A stretch of 64,000 bases of DNA from NCBI RefSeq assembly GCF_030915505.1, contig NZ_CP133265.1, positions 1,488,001 through 1,552,000 on the forward strand, in the 5' to 3' direction. This DNA comes from Neobacillus sp. OS1-2 (lineage in GTDB: Bacteria > Bacillota > Bacilli > Bacillales > Cytobacillaceae). Below are positions 1 through 8,490 of the stretch, piece after piece (the stretch's first letter is position 1; each line of letters begins with the position of its first letter). The translations under genes and the position numbers were made by a program. The notes under the pieces are model-generated. The model saw only the letters and a list, made by a program, of their open reading frames with translations. It searched no databases and had not been told where the DNA came from.

Positions 1-648
1 TCACTCTATCAAAATAGGATTCTATCTAATGGATCTGCCACTTTCTGATGGTAGATGAATACTAGAAGCCGATTTCCTTTCCATCAGTTTGGAAGGAATA
101 TCGGCTTTTTTATCCTTTCAGCGAGTTTTTATCTAGCCACGAAGTATTTAAGGTCTGCGGGGATTTTTAGCTAAAAAATCACTGAAACTTCCAAGTAGAC
201 AGGGCCGCATTTATTGGTTGGGGGAACAGGTTAAGCGCCCGAGCTGATAATAGACGGAGAGATTCCGCTTAATCGGTAATTATTATTAAAAAAGGCTTAA
301 ATAGTCGGAGAGATTCCGCCTATTTACTCGAAAAATACGAAAACGAGGGATCTTTCTTTGTATAACCGGAAAACCTCCCCTTATTTCCTCCGAAAAAGTC
401 TCCAGTATCCATTTAACCGGAAAGCCTCCGCTTATTTACCTTTTGCTGGTTGCTTAGTAAAGGACAATCCATTTATTTAAAAAGGAGAGAGGTTTATCGC
501 AACAATCCAAGAAATAATGCAATACGGTGAGGTTTTAGGTGTATTGTATTCCTAATAAAGAAACTCGCCAATAATGACGAGTTTTACTTTTTTATATACC
601 AATAACTACTGTCATTCTTTTACGCTTTTCTCTTTTTAAAAAAATGAA
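1..648. other. intergenic region with degenerate short repeats
   Basis: No convincing gene. It starts with the terminator of a gene lying outside the window (66-111). Four degenerate repeats follow: two of the form GGAGAGATTCCGC (about 255-267 and 307-319) and two of the form CCGGAAANCCTCC (about 366-380 and 417-429), each followed by a CTTATTT- or CTATTTA-like tail. A strong Shine-Dalgarno sequence (AAAGGAG, 481-487) precedes a short open stretch ending TAA at about 553 but has no start codon at a sensible distance, so I do not call a gene. A small hairpin at 561-584 followed by T residues may be a + strand terminator. Confidence 0.5.
66..111 (+). terminator. intrinsic terminator
   Basis: An imperfect hairpin with arms GCCGATTTCC and GGAATATCGGC (about 68-105) is followed by TTTTTT on the + strand. 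The opposite strand has no T-tract, so it most likely ends a + strand gene upstream of the window. Confidence 0.7.
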
Positions 649-1593
649 TTACGTATGCGACACAATCAATTCACAGTTCCCATCCAATTCAAACTCGCCA
701 AATCCGGCAGGAATAATAAGATGCGTCCCTTTCTTCAACCCAAACCGCTCGCCCTCATGAAGCAGCGCCCCGTCTCCCTTAATTACACTTAGCAGCAAAT
801 ACGGTTCATGTGCGGGAAACGATGCCTTTCCGTGAAGATCCCATTTATAAACAGAGAAAAAGTCAGACTCCACAAACGTTGTGATCGTCACATCGGCACG
901 TTCATCGACCCGTGGCGAACTCACAGTATCTTTATGCGGTACAGTCGTAACTTCGATGGCTTTTTCTAAATGCAAGTCACGAAGATTTCCTTCTGCATCC
1001 TTACGGTCATAATCATAGACCCGATAAGTAGTGTCGGAGCTTTGCTGGGTCTCTAACACAAGCGTCCCTTCACATAGAGCATGAATCGTACCGCTTGGGA
1101 CATAGAAAAAGTCGCCTGGCTTGATTTTCACGCGGCGTAGTAGCTGGTTCCATTTTCCATCATTCATTTGCGCAACCAATTCTTCCTTCGAAAGCGCATT
1201 ATGGCCGAAAATCATATCGGCATCTTCTTTACAGTCAATGATATACCAGCATTCTGTTTTTCCGAGCTCACCGTTCTCATGAACCTTGGCATAAGCATCA
1301 TCTGGATGTACTTGAACAGATAAATCCATGTTTGCATCTAGAATCTTCGTTAACAGTGGAAATACTTCTCCACTAGGATTCCCAAATAATTCAGGATGCT
1401 CTTTCCATAGGTTATCCAATGTCATTCCGGCAAATGGCCCATTTTCAATCACCGATGGACCATTCGGGTGTGCAGAAATAGCCCAGCATTCTCCCGTATG
1501 TTCAGTCGGAATAGCATATCCGAACTCTTCCTTTAAAGCGGTGCCGCCCCAAATTCTTTCCTTAAAAACGGGTTGTAAAAATAACGGTTGCAT
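649..1593 (-). CDS. manA: mannose-6-phosphate isomerase, class I
   Basis: Interconverts mannose 6-phosphate and fructose 6-phosphate in the cytoplasm, feeding mannose into glycolysis. At 314 residues it matches the short Bacillus class I enzymes. The zinc-site signature is visible: Q94 and H96 in VQVHPDD, E114 in KTECWY, and H171 in GTIHAL, followed by the substrate-pocket stretch with YRVYDYDR (190-197). The ATG at 1593 sits behind a clear AGGAGG. The gene precedes no obvious partner; the Nudix gene ends 18 bp upstream in the same direction, so the two may be co-transcribed. A second, divergent isomerase-like domain occurs in the fusion protein at 43.6 kb. Identification from motifs is confident; physiological substrate is inferred from family. 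Confidence 0.93.
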   Translation of the reverse strand: MQPLFLQPVFKERIWGGTALKEEFGYAIPTEHTGECWAISAHPNGPSVIENGPFAGMTLDNLWKEHPELFGNPSGEVFPLLTKILDANMDLSVQVHPDDAYAKVHENGELGKTECWYIIDCKEDADMIFGHNALSKEELVAQMNDGKWNQLLRRVKIKPGDFFYVPSGTIHALCEGTLVLETQQSSDTTYRVYDYDRKDAEGNLRDLHLEKAIEVTTVPHKDTVSSPRVDERADVTITTFVESDFFSVYKWDLHGKASFPAHEPYLLLSVIKGDGALLHEGERFGLKKGTHLIIPAGFGEFELDGNCELIVSHT

Positions 1594-1611
1594 AAAAAGA
1601 CCTCCTCAAAT

Positions 1612-2139
1612 CTAATCCGTCATAAACTTGTAGCGTAAAACAGCAGCAAGTCCTGCACCATGCTTGAAATCTCCACTCGTAATCAGGTCTTTCAATTCCT
1701 GCATGGTGACTGTATGTAATTCAATTTGTTCACTGTTTTCCAGATTTTGCTCTGTGGGAGTGAGGCCAGCCGCCGCAAACAAATAGATTTCCTCCGTCGT
1801 GGAACCTGGTGACGGATAAAAGCTTCCTAAATCAAGCCAGTGCTCGGCCACATAGCCTGTCTCTTCCTCTAGCTCTTTTTTCGCAACCTCAAGAGGATCG
1901 ATTCCGTCGTGATCAATCATCCCCGCAGGTAATTCCCATTGCCAACTGGTAAGCGCATGACGATATTGTTTTAAACAAACTACATCATGATCTTTCGTAA
2001 TAGGCAGAACGCAAACACCCTTTGCAAAATCTAAATAGGAAAAGTTCTTTTCCTCGCCATTTGGCAGAACAACCCGATCAATGGTGATCCCAAAACGATC
2101 CACCTTTGTTTTAATAGAAGTAGCAATACTCCAAGTCAT
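1612..2139 (-). CDS. Nudix hydrolase, ADP-ribose pyrophosphatase type
   Basis: Likely hydrolyses ADP-ribose or a related nucleoside diphosphate derivative. The 175-residue protein has the Nudix box at about residues 73-95 (G, then KELEEETGY), with Lys in place of the usual Arg before the ELEEE helix and a slightly lengthened loop. The open frame continues upstream to 2268, but the added residues are Cys/Trp-rich and unlike the family; GGGGTGATGG lies just before the ATG at 2139, so I use that start. It lies directly upstream of manA on the same strand. The exact substrate cannot be read from sequence; ADP-ribose is the usual one for this length class. Confidence 0.85.
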   Translation of the reverse strand: MTWSIATSIKTKVDRFGITIDRVVLPNGEEKNFSYLDFAKGVCVLPITKDHDVVCLKQYRHALTSWQWELPAGMIDHDGIDPLEVAKKELEEETGYVAEHWLDLGSFYPSPGSTTEEIYLFAAAGLTPTEQNLENSEQIELHTVTMQELKDLITSGDFKHGAGLAAVLRYKFMTD

Positions 2140-2546
2140 TTCTCCATCACCCCTTACTATCCTACTTATGTACTGATTCCTCGTTCTTCGCAAGCCCCAA
2201 CAACACCAGGTGCACACTCCGCCACCCAGAATAATCCTTTTCGGTGAAAGAATCAAGATATATGGCATGAAGGCTTGCGCTAGATAGATAGTACCCCTCC
2301 ATCTGATTTTAACTCAGAATGAACGTCAATAATAGTAAAAAGAGGGGTACGAAACCTGTCGATTAGCTTTTCGTTGATCACGACAAATTTCTCATTATTT
2401 CTCTTCAATTATTTGCTACTATTACATTACCAATAGGTATAAAACGCTCCAAGATTCGTTTCATTGTAAGCGATTACATCCGACATACAATTGAAAAACA
2501 TAACAAGATTCAGGTGCAACTATCAAACTCGGTGGGAGTGGATTTC
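2140..2546. other. intergenic region, divergent promoters and cre site
   Basis: Separates the Nudix gene (minus) from a small membrane ORF (plus). It contains a near-perfect CcpA operator (2465-2478). The stretch 2140-2268 is open in the Nudix frame but is judged untranslated. Nothing else is recognisable. Confidence 0.5.
2465..2478. promoter_or_regulatory. catabolite-responsive element (cre)
   Basis: TGTAAGCGATTACA fits the CcpA consensus TGWAANCGNTNWCA at every defined position and is nearly palindromic. It is 69 bp upstream of the small membrane ORF at 2547 and about 325 bp from the Nudix start. Which transcript it controls is inferred from proximity to the + strand ORF. Confidence 0.65.
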
Positions 2547-2663
2547 ATGGAAAGGGATGGAAATCTATTAGTTGGATTACTTTGGGGTACATCACTAAGT
2601 ATCCCCTTATGGGTTGCGTTTTTCGGTTGGATCAAGCTTATTACTCATTTCTTTGTGCACTAA
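2547..2663 (+). CDS. small single-span membrane protein (38 aa)
   Basis: An uncharacterised 38-residue protein beginning MERDGNLLVG and ending ITHFFVH. The middle (about residues 8-33) is a hydrophobic, Trp-rich stretch long enough for one membrane span, with a Lys at the edge. A Shine-Dalgarno-like GGTGGGAG lies 6-8 bases before the ATG, and a cre site lies upstream, both supporting real expression. I do not recognise the family. It could be a regulatory micropeptide acting on a membrane partner, but nothing in the sequence says which. Short length keeps confidence moderate. Confidence 0.5.
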   Translation: MERDGNLLVGLLWGTSLSIPLWVAFFGWIKLITHFFVH

Positions 2664-2732
2664 ACCGACCAGGATTCCACCGGGCGATTATGATTTAGTC
2701 ATGTCCGCCAGCAATACTGTCCCTATGATTTT

Positions 2733-3791
2733 TTAGACCAGCAACTTTTTCTCCCCAATCTCCTTTAGACCAGCCCGAATGAGCAGGAACACCGCTACCC
2801 ATGATGCCAACGTTAAAAAGATCTGTCCAAAAGGAAACATACCGTTAATCGGTGTATCCCATAGTGCATGCATCACCACGACTAAGAGGAAGACGCGTAA
2901 GAATTTTATTTTGACTAACATATTCAGCCTAAAGGGCTGATCCCCTTGTACCCGGCAAAAGGCCGCGCCTGTCAGAGCCGCCCAGGCCACATGCCCGCCG
3001 GGAGCTAAAAGCCCGCGCCATAGAATGGTGGTATAGAGATTTTGGGCATCCCCGGACATAAGCGATCGGAGGGCGTATCCCGCTGTTTCAAATGCAGCAA
3101 AACCGGCACCAACAGCGGCACCAATGAGGAGTCCATTCAAAATATACCTGTATTTTCGATACCGGACAAAACTAATGACCATTATCGCTTTGGCCAGCTC
3201 CTCGGTAATGCCAATCGTGATCGGATTGATATTATTTTTTAATATATCGAAAAATACAAGCGCCACTAGCATGGAGAGGATTCCGCCGATGAACCCAACA
3301 AAAATAACGCGGTAAAAGGCAATATTCTGCGGGGCGTTCATCTCCCAGAAGAAGATTAACGTGGTCAACGGAACCGCAGATGCCCCAATCATGAGAAGCC
3401 CCGGGATAAAGTTGATATTTCTAAAATAGTCGACGCCTATATAAAATCCTGCGAATGCAAGCAGTGCAATGACGAAAACCCTTGCAAACAGCCATGGCTT
3501 TGGCCATGTATCCGTTACTTCGGTAATTTTAGGTGTCGTAAGTGCCGTTCCCACGATAAAAAGCCGTTCTGCTTCCAGTTCACTGTGTTCTCGGAAAACA
3601 CGGGAAAAGACATTTTGAAACTTTGGTTCAATCGATCGTTCCATTTTCGGAACCATATCGACATAATGAGCAAATTCATAAAAAAAGCTGTTTTCGTCCA
3701 CTTGCGAGGTATCCTTCGCAAATGTTTCACCACAATTTATGCAGAACTTGACTCCATCCGGATTTGCGTAAACACATTGCGGGCATTCCAA
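2733..3791 (-). CDS. PrsW-family intramembrane metalloprotease with zinc ribbon
   Basis: Membrane protein of 352 residues of the PrsW/CPBP-like glutamic protease group, which in Bacillus cleaves anti-sigma factors within the membrane. The N-terminus is a zinc ribbon (C3, C6, C17, C20). About seven to eight membrane segments follow from residue 103. Family motifs are in place: EELAK (197-201), the GAGFAAFE segment (228-235), GGHVAW with H267, and MHALWD with H308. A ribosome site (AGGGGTGAG) precedes the ATG at 3791. The zinc ribbon is an addition over the classical 218-residue PrsW and may recruit a partner. Substrate unknown; there is no anti-sigma gene nearby. Confidence 0.85.
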   Translation of the reverse strand: MECPQCVYANPDGVKFCINCGETFAKDTSQVDENSFFYEFAHYVDMVPKMERSIEPKFQNVFSRVFREHSELEAERLFIVGTALTTPKITEVTDTWPKPWLFARVFVIALLAFAGFYIGVDYFRNINFIPGLLMIGASAVPLTTLIFFWEMNAPQNIAFYRVIFVGFIGGILSMLVALVFFDILKNNINPITIGITEELAKAIMVISFVRYRKYRYILNGLLIGAAVGAGFAAFETAGYALRSLMSGDAQNLYTTILWRGLLAPGGHVAWAALTGAAFCRVQGDQPFRLNMLVKIKFLRVFLLVVVMHALWDTPINGMFPFGQIFLTLASWVAVFLLIRAGLKEIGEKKLLV

Positions 3792-3936
3792 CTACTCTCA
3801 CCCCTTTTGATGTAATGGTGTCCAAGGTTTGTTGGACAAGCTGTTCAACTACCTTCAAAAGTAAACAGCAATCTCAAAAAGAGTATGCCCAACTATTGGA
3901 CATATATTTGAAAATGCTGGGCCAAAATTTCGATGA

Positions 3937-3975
3937 AAATAAAAATGGAAGCAAAGGAATCCTCCCTGCCTCCAT
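3937..3975 (-). terminator. intrinsic terminator after aldose epimerase
   Basis: On the minus strand a 12-bp stem (ATGGAGGCAGGG with CTTTGCTTCCAT, including G-U pairs) is followed by TTTTTATTTT. It lies 30 bp past the stop of the epimerase gene and separates it from the PrsW gene. Confidence 0.8.
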
Positions 3976-4004
3976 CCGCTTGCATATAAGATCAGAACAG
4001 CCCT

Positions 4005-4883
4005 TTAGAGCGGCATCCGTCCCCCACTTTCCATACTGAATACCGTTTTAAGGCTATCACCGCCCTGAATAATGACAAGTTCTTCACCGCGATTAAACTC
4101 ATCATTCTTTGCCATCCATGGTTCAACACAAATAAATTCCTTATCCTTTTCCGTCCATAACACCACGTATTTAAAGGAAGAACCATAACGTAAAGTGATC
4201 GGTTTCTTCTGACCTGGAGGCTGGAAGGAAATATTCGGCTGACTCGAATTTAACAACAGCACCGATTCTTTTAAGTTTGTTAAATCGACGCTACCCGTAA
4301 ACTCCTTTTCTACCCCATCGTTATAATCATAGTAGCGGGTGGCATCGGTGGTATAGGAAAGATGCTTTCCGCTTGTTTTAAAATATGGGTGAAATCCAGC
4401 AGAGATTGGCATACTCCGGTCTCCCTTGTTTTTATATTCTTGGTCAATCGTGAGCTTGCCATTTTCAAGCGAATAAGTAAAAATAACCTCAAAATCAAAC
4501 GGATAGGAAACCCTTGTTTGTTCATTACTAGCCAACCGAATCGTAAGCGCCGCTCGATTCGTGGTATCGATCTCCACCACTTCCCAGGGAAGATTACGGG
4601 CAAACCCGTGGTTTTTCATCGAATAGGTTTCTCCTTCCCACACATAGGTTCCATTCGACAATTGACCCGAGATAGGAAATAAAATAGGAATGCCCCCTCT
4701 GACATTGGCATCCGGATTAATAAACGTTTCTTCATTTAAATAAAGGAACTCATCCCCGGCAACACCATAAGAAAGGATGATCCCGCCCCGTTCAGGTGCC
4801 ACCTTCACCCATGAATCGGTATCCGTATCCTTCAGCACATAAATCTGATAATTAGAATCCATTTCGACGTTAACTTGATACAT
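4005..4883 (-). CDS. aldose 1-epimerase family protein
   Basis: Cytoplasmic beta-sandwich protein of 292 residues of the galactose mutarotase-like superfamily, which interconverts alpha and beta anomers of hexoses or hexose phosphates. Family features are FPISGQL near residue 70, the NHGFARN segment (about 90-96, carrying a catalytic His), and AGFHPYF (about 160-166) carrying the second active-site His. The C-terminal FICVEPW segment carries the acidic residue expected to act as base. The ATG has an AAAGGAATGG ribosome site. It is monocistronic, with its own terminator. Whether the substrate is free sugar or sugar phosphate (YeaD-like) is not decidable here. Confidence 0.85.
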   Translation of the reverse strand: MYQVNVEMDSNYQIYVLKDTDTDSWVKVAPERGGIILSYGVAGDEFLYLNEETFINPDANVRGGIPILFPISGQLSNGTYVWEGETYSMKNHGFARNLPWEVVEIDTTNRAALTIRLASNEQTRVSYPFDFEVIFTYSLENGKLTIDQEYKNKGDRSMPISAGFHPYFKTSGKHLSYTTDATRYYDYNDGVEKEFTGSVDLTNLKESVLLLNSSQPNISFQPPGQKKPITLRYGSSFKYVVLWTEKDKEFICVEPWMAKNDEFNRGEELVIIQGGDSLKTVFSMESGGRMPL

Positions 4884-5104
4884 GTCTTTCCATTCCTTTC
4901 AGTGAAAAAATCATCCCCAACTCCCTTACTTTATTCGTTCTAGGGCCAAGATGCAAAAAGATAGGAGTCATTTTCCACTTGAGGGAAAATTCCGTTGCAC
5001 AATCACTCTTCATACTTATGAAAACCAAAACGCAAACCAGTCTACCAAAATGATCGTCATCAAATCATCGGAGATCAGTTCGTCCTGGCCCTTTGCCTAG
5101 GATA

Positions 5105-5155
5105 ATGAATAAAGGGGCAAGCCCCCTGCTCAAAAGCAGTAGAACTCACCCCTTA
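5105..5155 (-). terminator. probable terminator of the PTS-transketolase operon
   Basis: Downstream of the transketolase C-terminal gene the minus strand holds CTGCTTTTGAGCAG and then GGGGCTTGCCCC followed by TTTATT. The stems are short, so this is a tentative call based on position. Confidence 0.45.
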
Positions 5156-5165
5156 AAACATACTG

Positions 5166-6122
5166 CTATACTAATTCCCGCGCCGCACCGGCGATGTCTC
5201 CGGCTGTGAGTTTGTAAAACTTTTTCAGGTATTCGGCTTTGCCGACTTGGCCGAATTGTTCTTTTATGCCGATTCGTCTCATTTTTGTTGGGCAGTGTTC
5301 ACTTAGAACCTCAGCCACTGCGCTGCCTAAACCGCCAATAACATTATGGTTCTCAGCCGTGACAATGGCACCTGTCTTTTTAGCGTATTTCACCATCAAC
5401 TCTTGATCAATCGGCTTGATGGAGTACATGTCAATAACGGCTGCCTCTACACCTTGTTCGTGAAGCAAATCAGCAGCCTTAAGGGATTCCGCCACCATAA
5501 TCCCACTGGCAATGATCGTCACATCGCTGCCATCGCGGAGAACCTTTCCTTTTCCAGCATCAAAGATCTCATTCTCGTCGTACAGCTTAACGGCATTCTT
5601 TCGTATCGTCCGGATGTAATGAATTCCATGCTCTTTTTCTATTTTTCTAAGGAGGAATCGGAGCATGGCGGCATCGCTAACTTCGTACACAGTAGCGTTC
5701 GGGATCAAGCGGGCAAGCCCTAGATCTTCAAAAGCCATGTGTGTGCCCCCGTTATGTTCAGCTGTTACGCCTGCATCAGATCCGAGAATTTTTATATTCG
5801 TTTTCGCATAGGCCCCTGACACAAAGAGCTGATCAAAGGCACGGCGCGTGGCAAATTGGCCAAACGTATGCACATAAGGGATTTTGCCTGTGATCGATAA
5901 TCCTGCTGCAACCCCCGTCATATTGGCTTCCATGATGCCACAATTGATTAATTGCTTAGGAATTTGCTTGATGATTTTATTCGTTGTAATCGCACTCATC
6001 AAATCTGCTTCCAAGGCAATGATATTTGGATTTTCCTTCGCCAATTCTAAAATGGTAGTGGCATACACTTGCCGCATTTCCATTTTGTCTAGTTCATACG
6101 TTTTGGATGGTGCTTGCATCAT
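5166..6122 (-). CDS. transketolase, C-terminal subunit
   Basis: Pyrimidine-binding and C-terminal half of a split transketolase (318 residues), working with the product of the overlapping upstream gene. Transketolase moves two-carbon units between pentose and other sugar phosphates using thiamine diphosphate. The TPP-activating Glu is expected in the IMEANMTGVAAGLS region (about residues 63-76), followed by the aromatic-rich YVHTFGQFATRRAFDQ stretch that packs around the cofactor. Start codon overlaps the stop of the N-terminal subunit by 4 bp, indicating translational coupling. Last gene of the PTS operon; presumably metabolises the pentose phosphate produced from the imported sugar. Confidence 0.9.
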   Translation of the reverse strand: MMQAPSKTYELDKMEMRQVYATTILELAKENPNIIALEADLMSAITTNKIIKQIPKQLINCGIMEANMTGVAAGLSITGKIPYVHTFGQFATRRAFDQLFVSGAYAKTNIKILGSDAGVTAEHNGGTHMAFEDLGLARLIPNATVYEVSDAAMLRFLLRKIEKEHGIHYIRTIRKNAVKLYDENEIFDAGKGKVLRDGSDVTIIASGIMVAESLKAADLLHEQGVEAAVIDMYSIKPIDQELMVKYAKKTGAIVTAENHNVIGGLGSAVAEVLSEHCPTKMRRIGIKEQFGQVGKAEYLKKFYKLTAGDIAGAARELV

Positions 6123-6970
6123 GACTTCACAACCCTTCCAAGTTTATTTTCCAATGTCTCAATGGCATCTAAAATAGCGGCTTCATCGGCTTGATTGGGA
6201 CGGATATGATGATTGTCTGCCTTTTCTTCCAGGTAGGGAACACCTTGGCCTTTAACGGTATCAAGAATAATCGCAACCGGCCCAGCCGTTTGCGCTTTTC
6301 CTTTTTCGATAGCTTCATAGATTTGTTGCAATGAACTGCCGTCTACTTTCAATGTATAAAAACCAAACGCGGCAAATTTTTCCTCAAAATCAAGTGGATC
6401 AATGATATCCTTTGTACGGCCATCCAGCTGCTTCTTATTGTCATCGATAAACACAAAGAGGTGATTCAATTTGTGATGGGCGGCAAATTGAAAGGCTTCC
6501 CAACACTGGCCCTCATTTAATTCACCATCACCCACGATACAATACGTAAAATTATCCTTAGCTGATAGTTTATGAGAAAGGGCTACGCCAACAGCCGCTG
6601 AAATCCCTTGACCTAAAGAACCGGTTGTCATATCCACACCCGGTGTTAAATTTCGATCAGGATGGGAAGGGAGAGTCGTTCCATTTTGGTTTAAGGTATA
6701 AAGCACTTCTTCCGGGAAAAAACCTTTCACCGCCAAGGCGGCATAAAGCCCTGGGCCTCCGTGACCCTTTGATAAAATAAAATAATCACGATCCTCCCAG
6801 TTTGGGTCTTTTGGATCCACCTTCATGACTTGCCCATATAACACCGCCAACGCTTCAACGATCGACAAGCTTCCGCCATAATGACCAAAACCAAGATGGG
6901 ATAACTCCTTTAACGTCATTAGCCGAATTTTATCGCGAAATGTCTCTAGTTTTTGAAGATCCATACTCAT
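6119..6970 (-). CDS. transketolase, N-terminal (TPP-binding) subunit
   Basis: Diphosphate-binding half of the split transketolase, 283 residues from the chosen ATG. The TPP motif runs from GDGELNEGQ (147-155) to the N of IDDNKK (about 178). The His residues of LSKGHGGPG (67-75) and of SHPD (102-105) match conserved active-site positions. The frame stays open seven codons further, to 6991, but AGGGGAGG lies correctly spaced before the ATG at 6970, so I use that start. The two-gene form is typical of sugar-utilisation operons, in contrast to the single 660-residue housekeeping enzyme. A terminator-like hairpin lies upstream (7008-7063), so expression may be lower than that of the PTS genes. Confidence 0.9.
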   Translation of the reverse strand: MSMDLQKLETFRDKIRLMTLKELSHLGFGHYGGSLSIVEALAVLYGQVMKVDPKDPNWEDRDYFILSKGHGGPGLYAALAVKGFFPEEVLYTLNQNGTTLPSHPDRNLTPGVDMTTGSLGQGISAAVGVALSHKLSAKDNFTYCIVGDGELNEGQCWEAFQFAAHHKLNHLFVFIDDNKKQLDGRTKDIIDPLDFEEKFAAFGFYTLKVDGSSLQQIYEAIEKGKAQTAGPVAIILDTVKGQGVPYLEEKADNHHIRPNQADEAAILDAIETLENKLGRVVKS

Positions 6971-7007
6971 GAATAATCCTCCCCTTTTCAATGTTGATAC
7001 CGTGCAA

Positions 7008-7063
7008 GAAAAAAGGCACTCTTAGAGTGGGTCAGAAATCGACTGGAACACCCCAAGAGTACC
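7008..7063 (-). terminator. intercistronic terminator/attenuator
   Basis: On the minus strand a 15-bp stem with G-U pairs (GGTACTCTTGGGGTG with CACTCTAAGAGTGCC) is followed by TTTTTTC, between the IIC gene and the split transketolase. It is strong enough to terminate part of the transcription. Confidence 0.7.
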
Positions 7064-7079
7064 TGAGATTTTTGAAAAA

Positions 7080-8456
7080 TTAAGCGCCGATTTGTTGTGA
7101 GTTATTCCCGTCTTTGCCTTTTTTGAAAATACCGAATACCACTGCAAGTAAGACCAAGCCCACAACGGTAACCGTAACGCCAGTTGCTCCAAACGATTTA
7201 GCCATATTTCCAAGGAAGATGCCCGATGCAGCAAAGTCTGCATCTGAGAAAGTCGTGCTAGCAAATCCTAAGTCGCCAAGAACAGGCATTAAGAAGACTG
7301 GCAGGAAGGTAATCAGCAAACCGTTTGCGAATGAGCCAAGGGTTGCACCGCGGACACCGCCTGTCGCATTACCGAATACACCAGCAGTTGCTCCAGTGAA
7401 GAAATGGGGAACCACACCAGGTAAAATAATGACTTGACCTGTAAGACCGAGGATAATCATCCCGACAATTCCACCCGCGAAGCTTGAGAAGAAACCGATT
7501 AGAACAGCATTTGGTGCATATGGGAAGACAATCGGACAGTCAAGCGCCGGTTTAGAGTTTGGCACAAGTTTATTTGAAATCCCTTTGAACGCAGGAACAA
7601 TTTCAGCTAAGACGAGTCGAACACCGGCAAGGATCACAAATACCCCTGCTGCAAACGTAACCGCCTGAATCAGCGAGAATACAAGATAATGTGTGCCACC
7701 GCTCAATTCTTTTTCGATATAAGATGGACCTGCAAAGAGGGCAATAACCACATAAAGAATAATCATCGTCAACGAAATCGTGACAGAACTATCACGTAAA
7801 AAGCCCAACCCTTTAGGGAAATTGATTTCTTCAGTTGACCGTGAATTTTTTCCGACAGCCTTTCCAACAAGACCTGAAAGAACATAACCTAAGCTGGAAA
7901 AATGCCCAAATCCAACGTGGTCATTACCCGTAATTTTTTTCATAAACGGCTGACAGATGGCCGGGAATACGGCCATGATTAAACCTAAGGCCAGGGAACC
8001 AACAATCACAAGCGGTACACCTTTTAAGCCTGAAACCATTAAGATTACAGCAAGCATACAAGCCATATATAAGGTATGATGTCCGGTTAAGAAGATATAT
8101 TTAAGTCTCGTAAAGCGTGCAATTAAGATATTGGCCAGCATACCGAAGAACATAATAAAGGCGGTCGTGCTGCCATATTTCGTTAAGGCCATCGCCACAA
8201 TTGCTTCGTTGTTCGGTACCACCCCATTTACGTGGAACGCCTCTTGAAACATCTTTCCGAAAGGATCAAGGGAACCAACAATAATCCCGGCCCCGGCACT
8301 AATAACGAGGAAGCCTAAAAAGGTTTTGACCGTACCTTTAATAATGTCACTTAAAGCCTTTTTCTGAATAATAAGTCCAACAAAGGAAATTAACGCAACC
8401 AAAACAGCTGGCGTACTCAAAATATCCATGACTAGTTTAAGAAATCTTTCCCCCAT
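7080..8456 (-). CDS. PTS ascorbate-type (UlaA/SgaT) transporter subunit IIC
   Basis: Membrane permease of the L-ascorbate-type PTS family, 458 residues with about 11 hydrophobic segments, and conserved stretches such as the AGAGIIVGSLDPFG loop and LTGHHTLYM. It carries the sugar through the membrane while IIB phosphorylates it. The frame extends to 8513, overlapping the IIB gene, but AAAGGAGGG six bases before the ATG at 8456 marks the real start and leaves a 34-bp gap to IIB. The co-operonic transketolase suggests a pentose-like or pentitol substrate; ascorbate catabolic genes (UlaD, UlaE, UlaF) are absent, so ascorbate itself is doubtful. Confidence 0.88.
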   Translation of the reverse strand: MGERFLKLVMDILSTPAVLVALISFVGLIIQKKALSDIIKGTVKTFLGFLVISAGAGIIVGSLDPFGKMFQEAFHVNGVVPNNEAIVAMALTKYGSTTAFIMFFGMLANILIARFTRLKYIFLTGHHTLYMACMLAVILMVSGLKGVPLVIVGSLALGLIMAVFPAICQPFMKKITGNDHVGFGHFSSLGYVLSGLVGKAVGKNSRSTEEINFPKGLGFLRDSSVTISLTMIILYVVIALFAGPSYIEKELSGGTHYLVFSLIQAVTFAAGVFVILAGVRLVLAEIVPAFKGISNKLVPNSKPALDCPIVFPYAPNAVLIGFFSSFAGGIVGMIILGLTGQVIILPGVVPHFFTGATAGVFGNATGGVRGATLGSFANGLLITFLPVFLMPVLGDLGFASTTFSDADFAASGIFLGNMAKSFGATGVTVTVVGLVLLAVVFGIFKKGKDGNNSQQIGA

Positions 8457-8490
8457 GGGTAACCCTCCTTTTAATGGCGATGATATTTTT

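Noticed and set aside
2140-2268. N-terminal 43-residue extension of the Nudix protein
   Set aside because: Cys/Trp-rich, unlike the family, and a good ribosome site precedes the internal ATG at 2139.
3764-4039. 91-codon + strand frame between the PrsW and epimerase genes
   Set aside because: Overlaps both genes in antisense and contains the terminator hairpin of the epimerase gene; no ribosome site.
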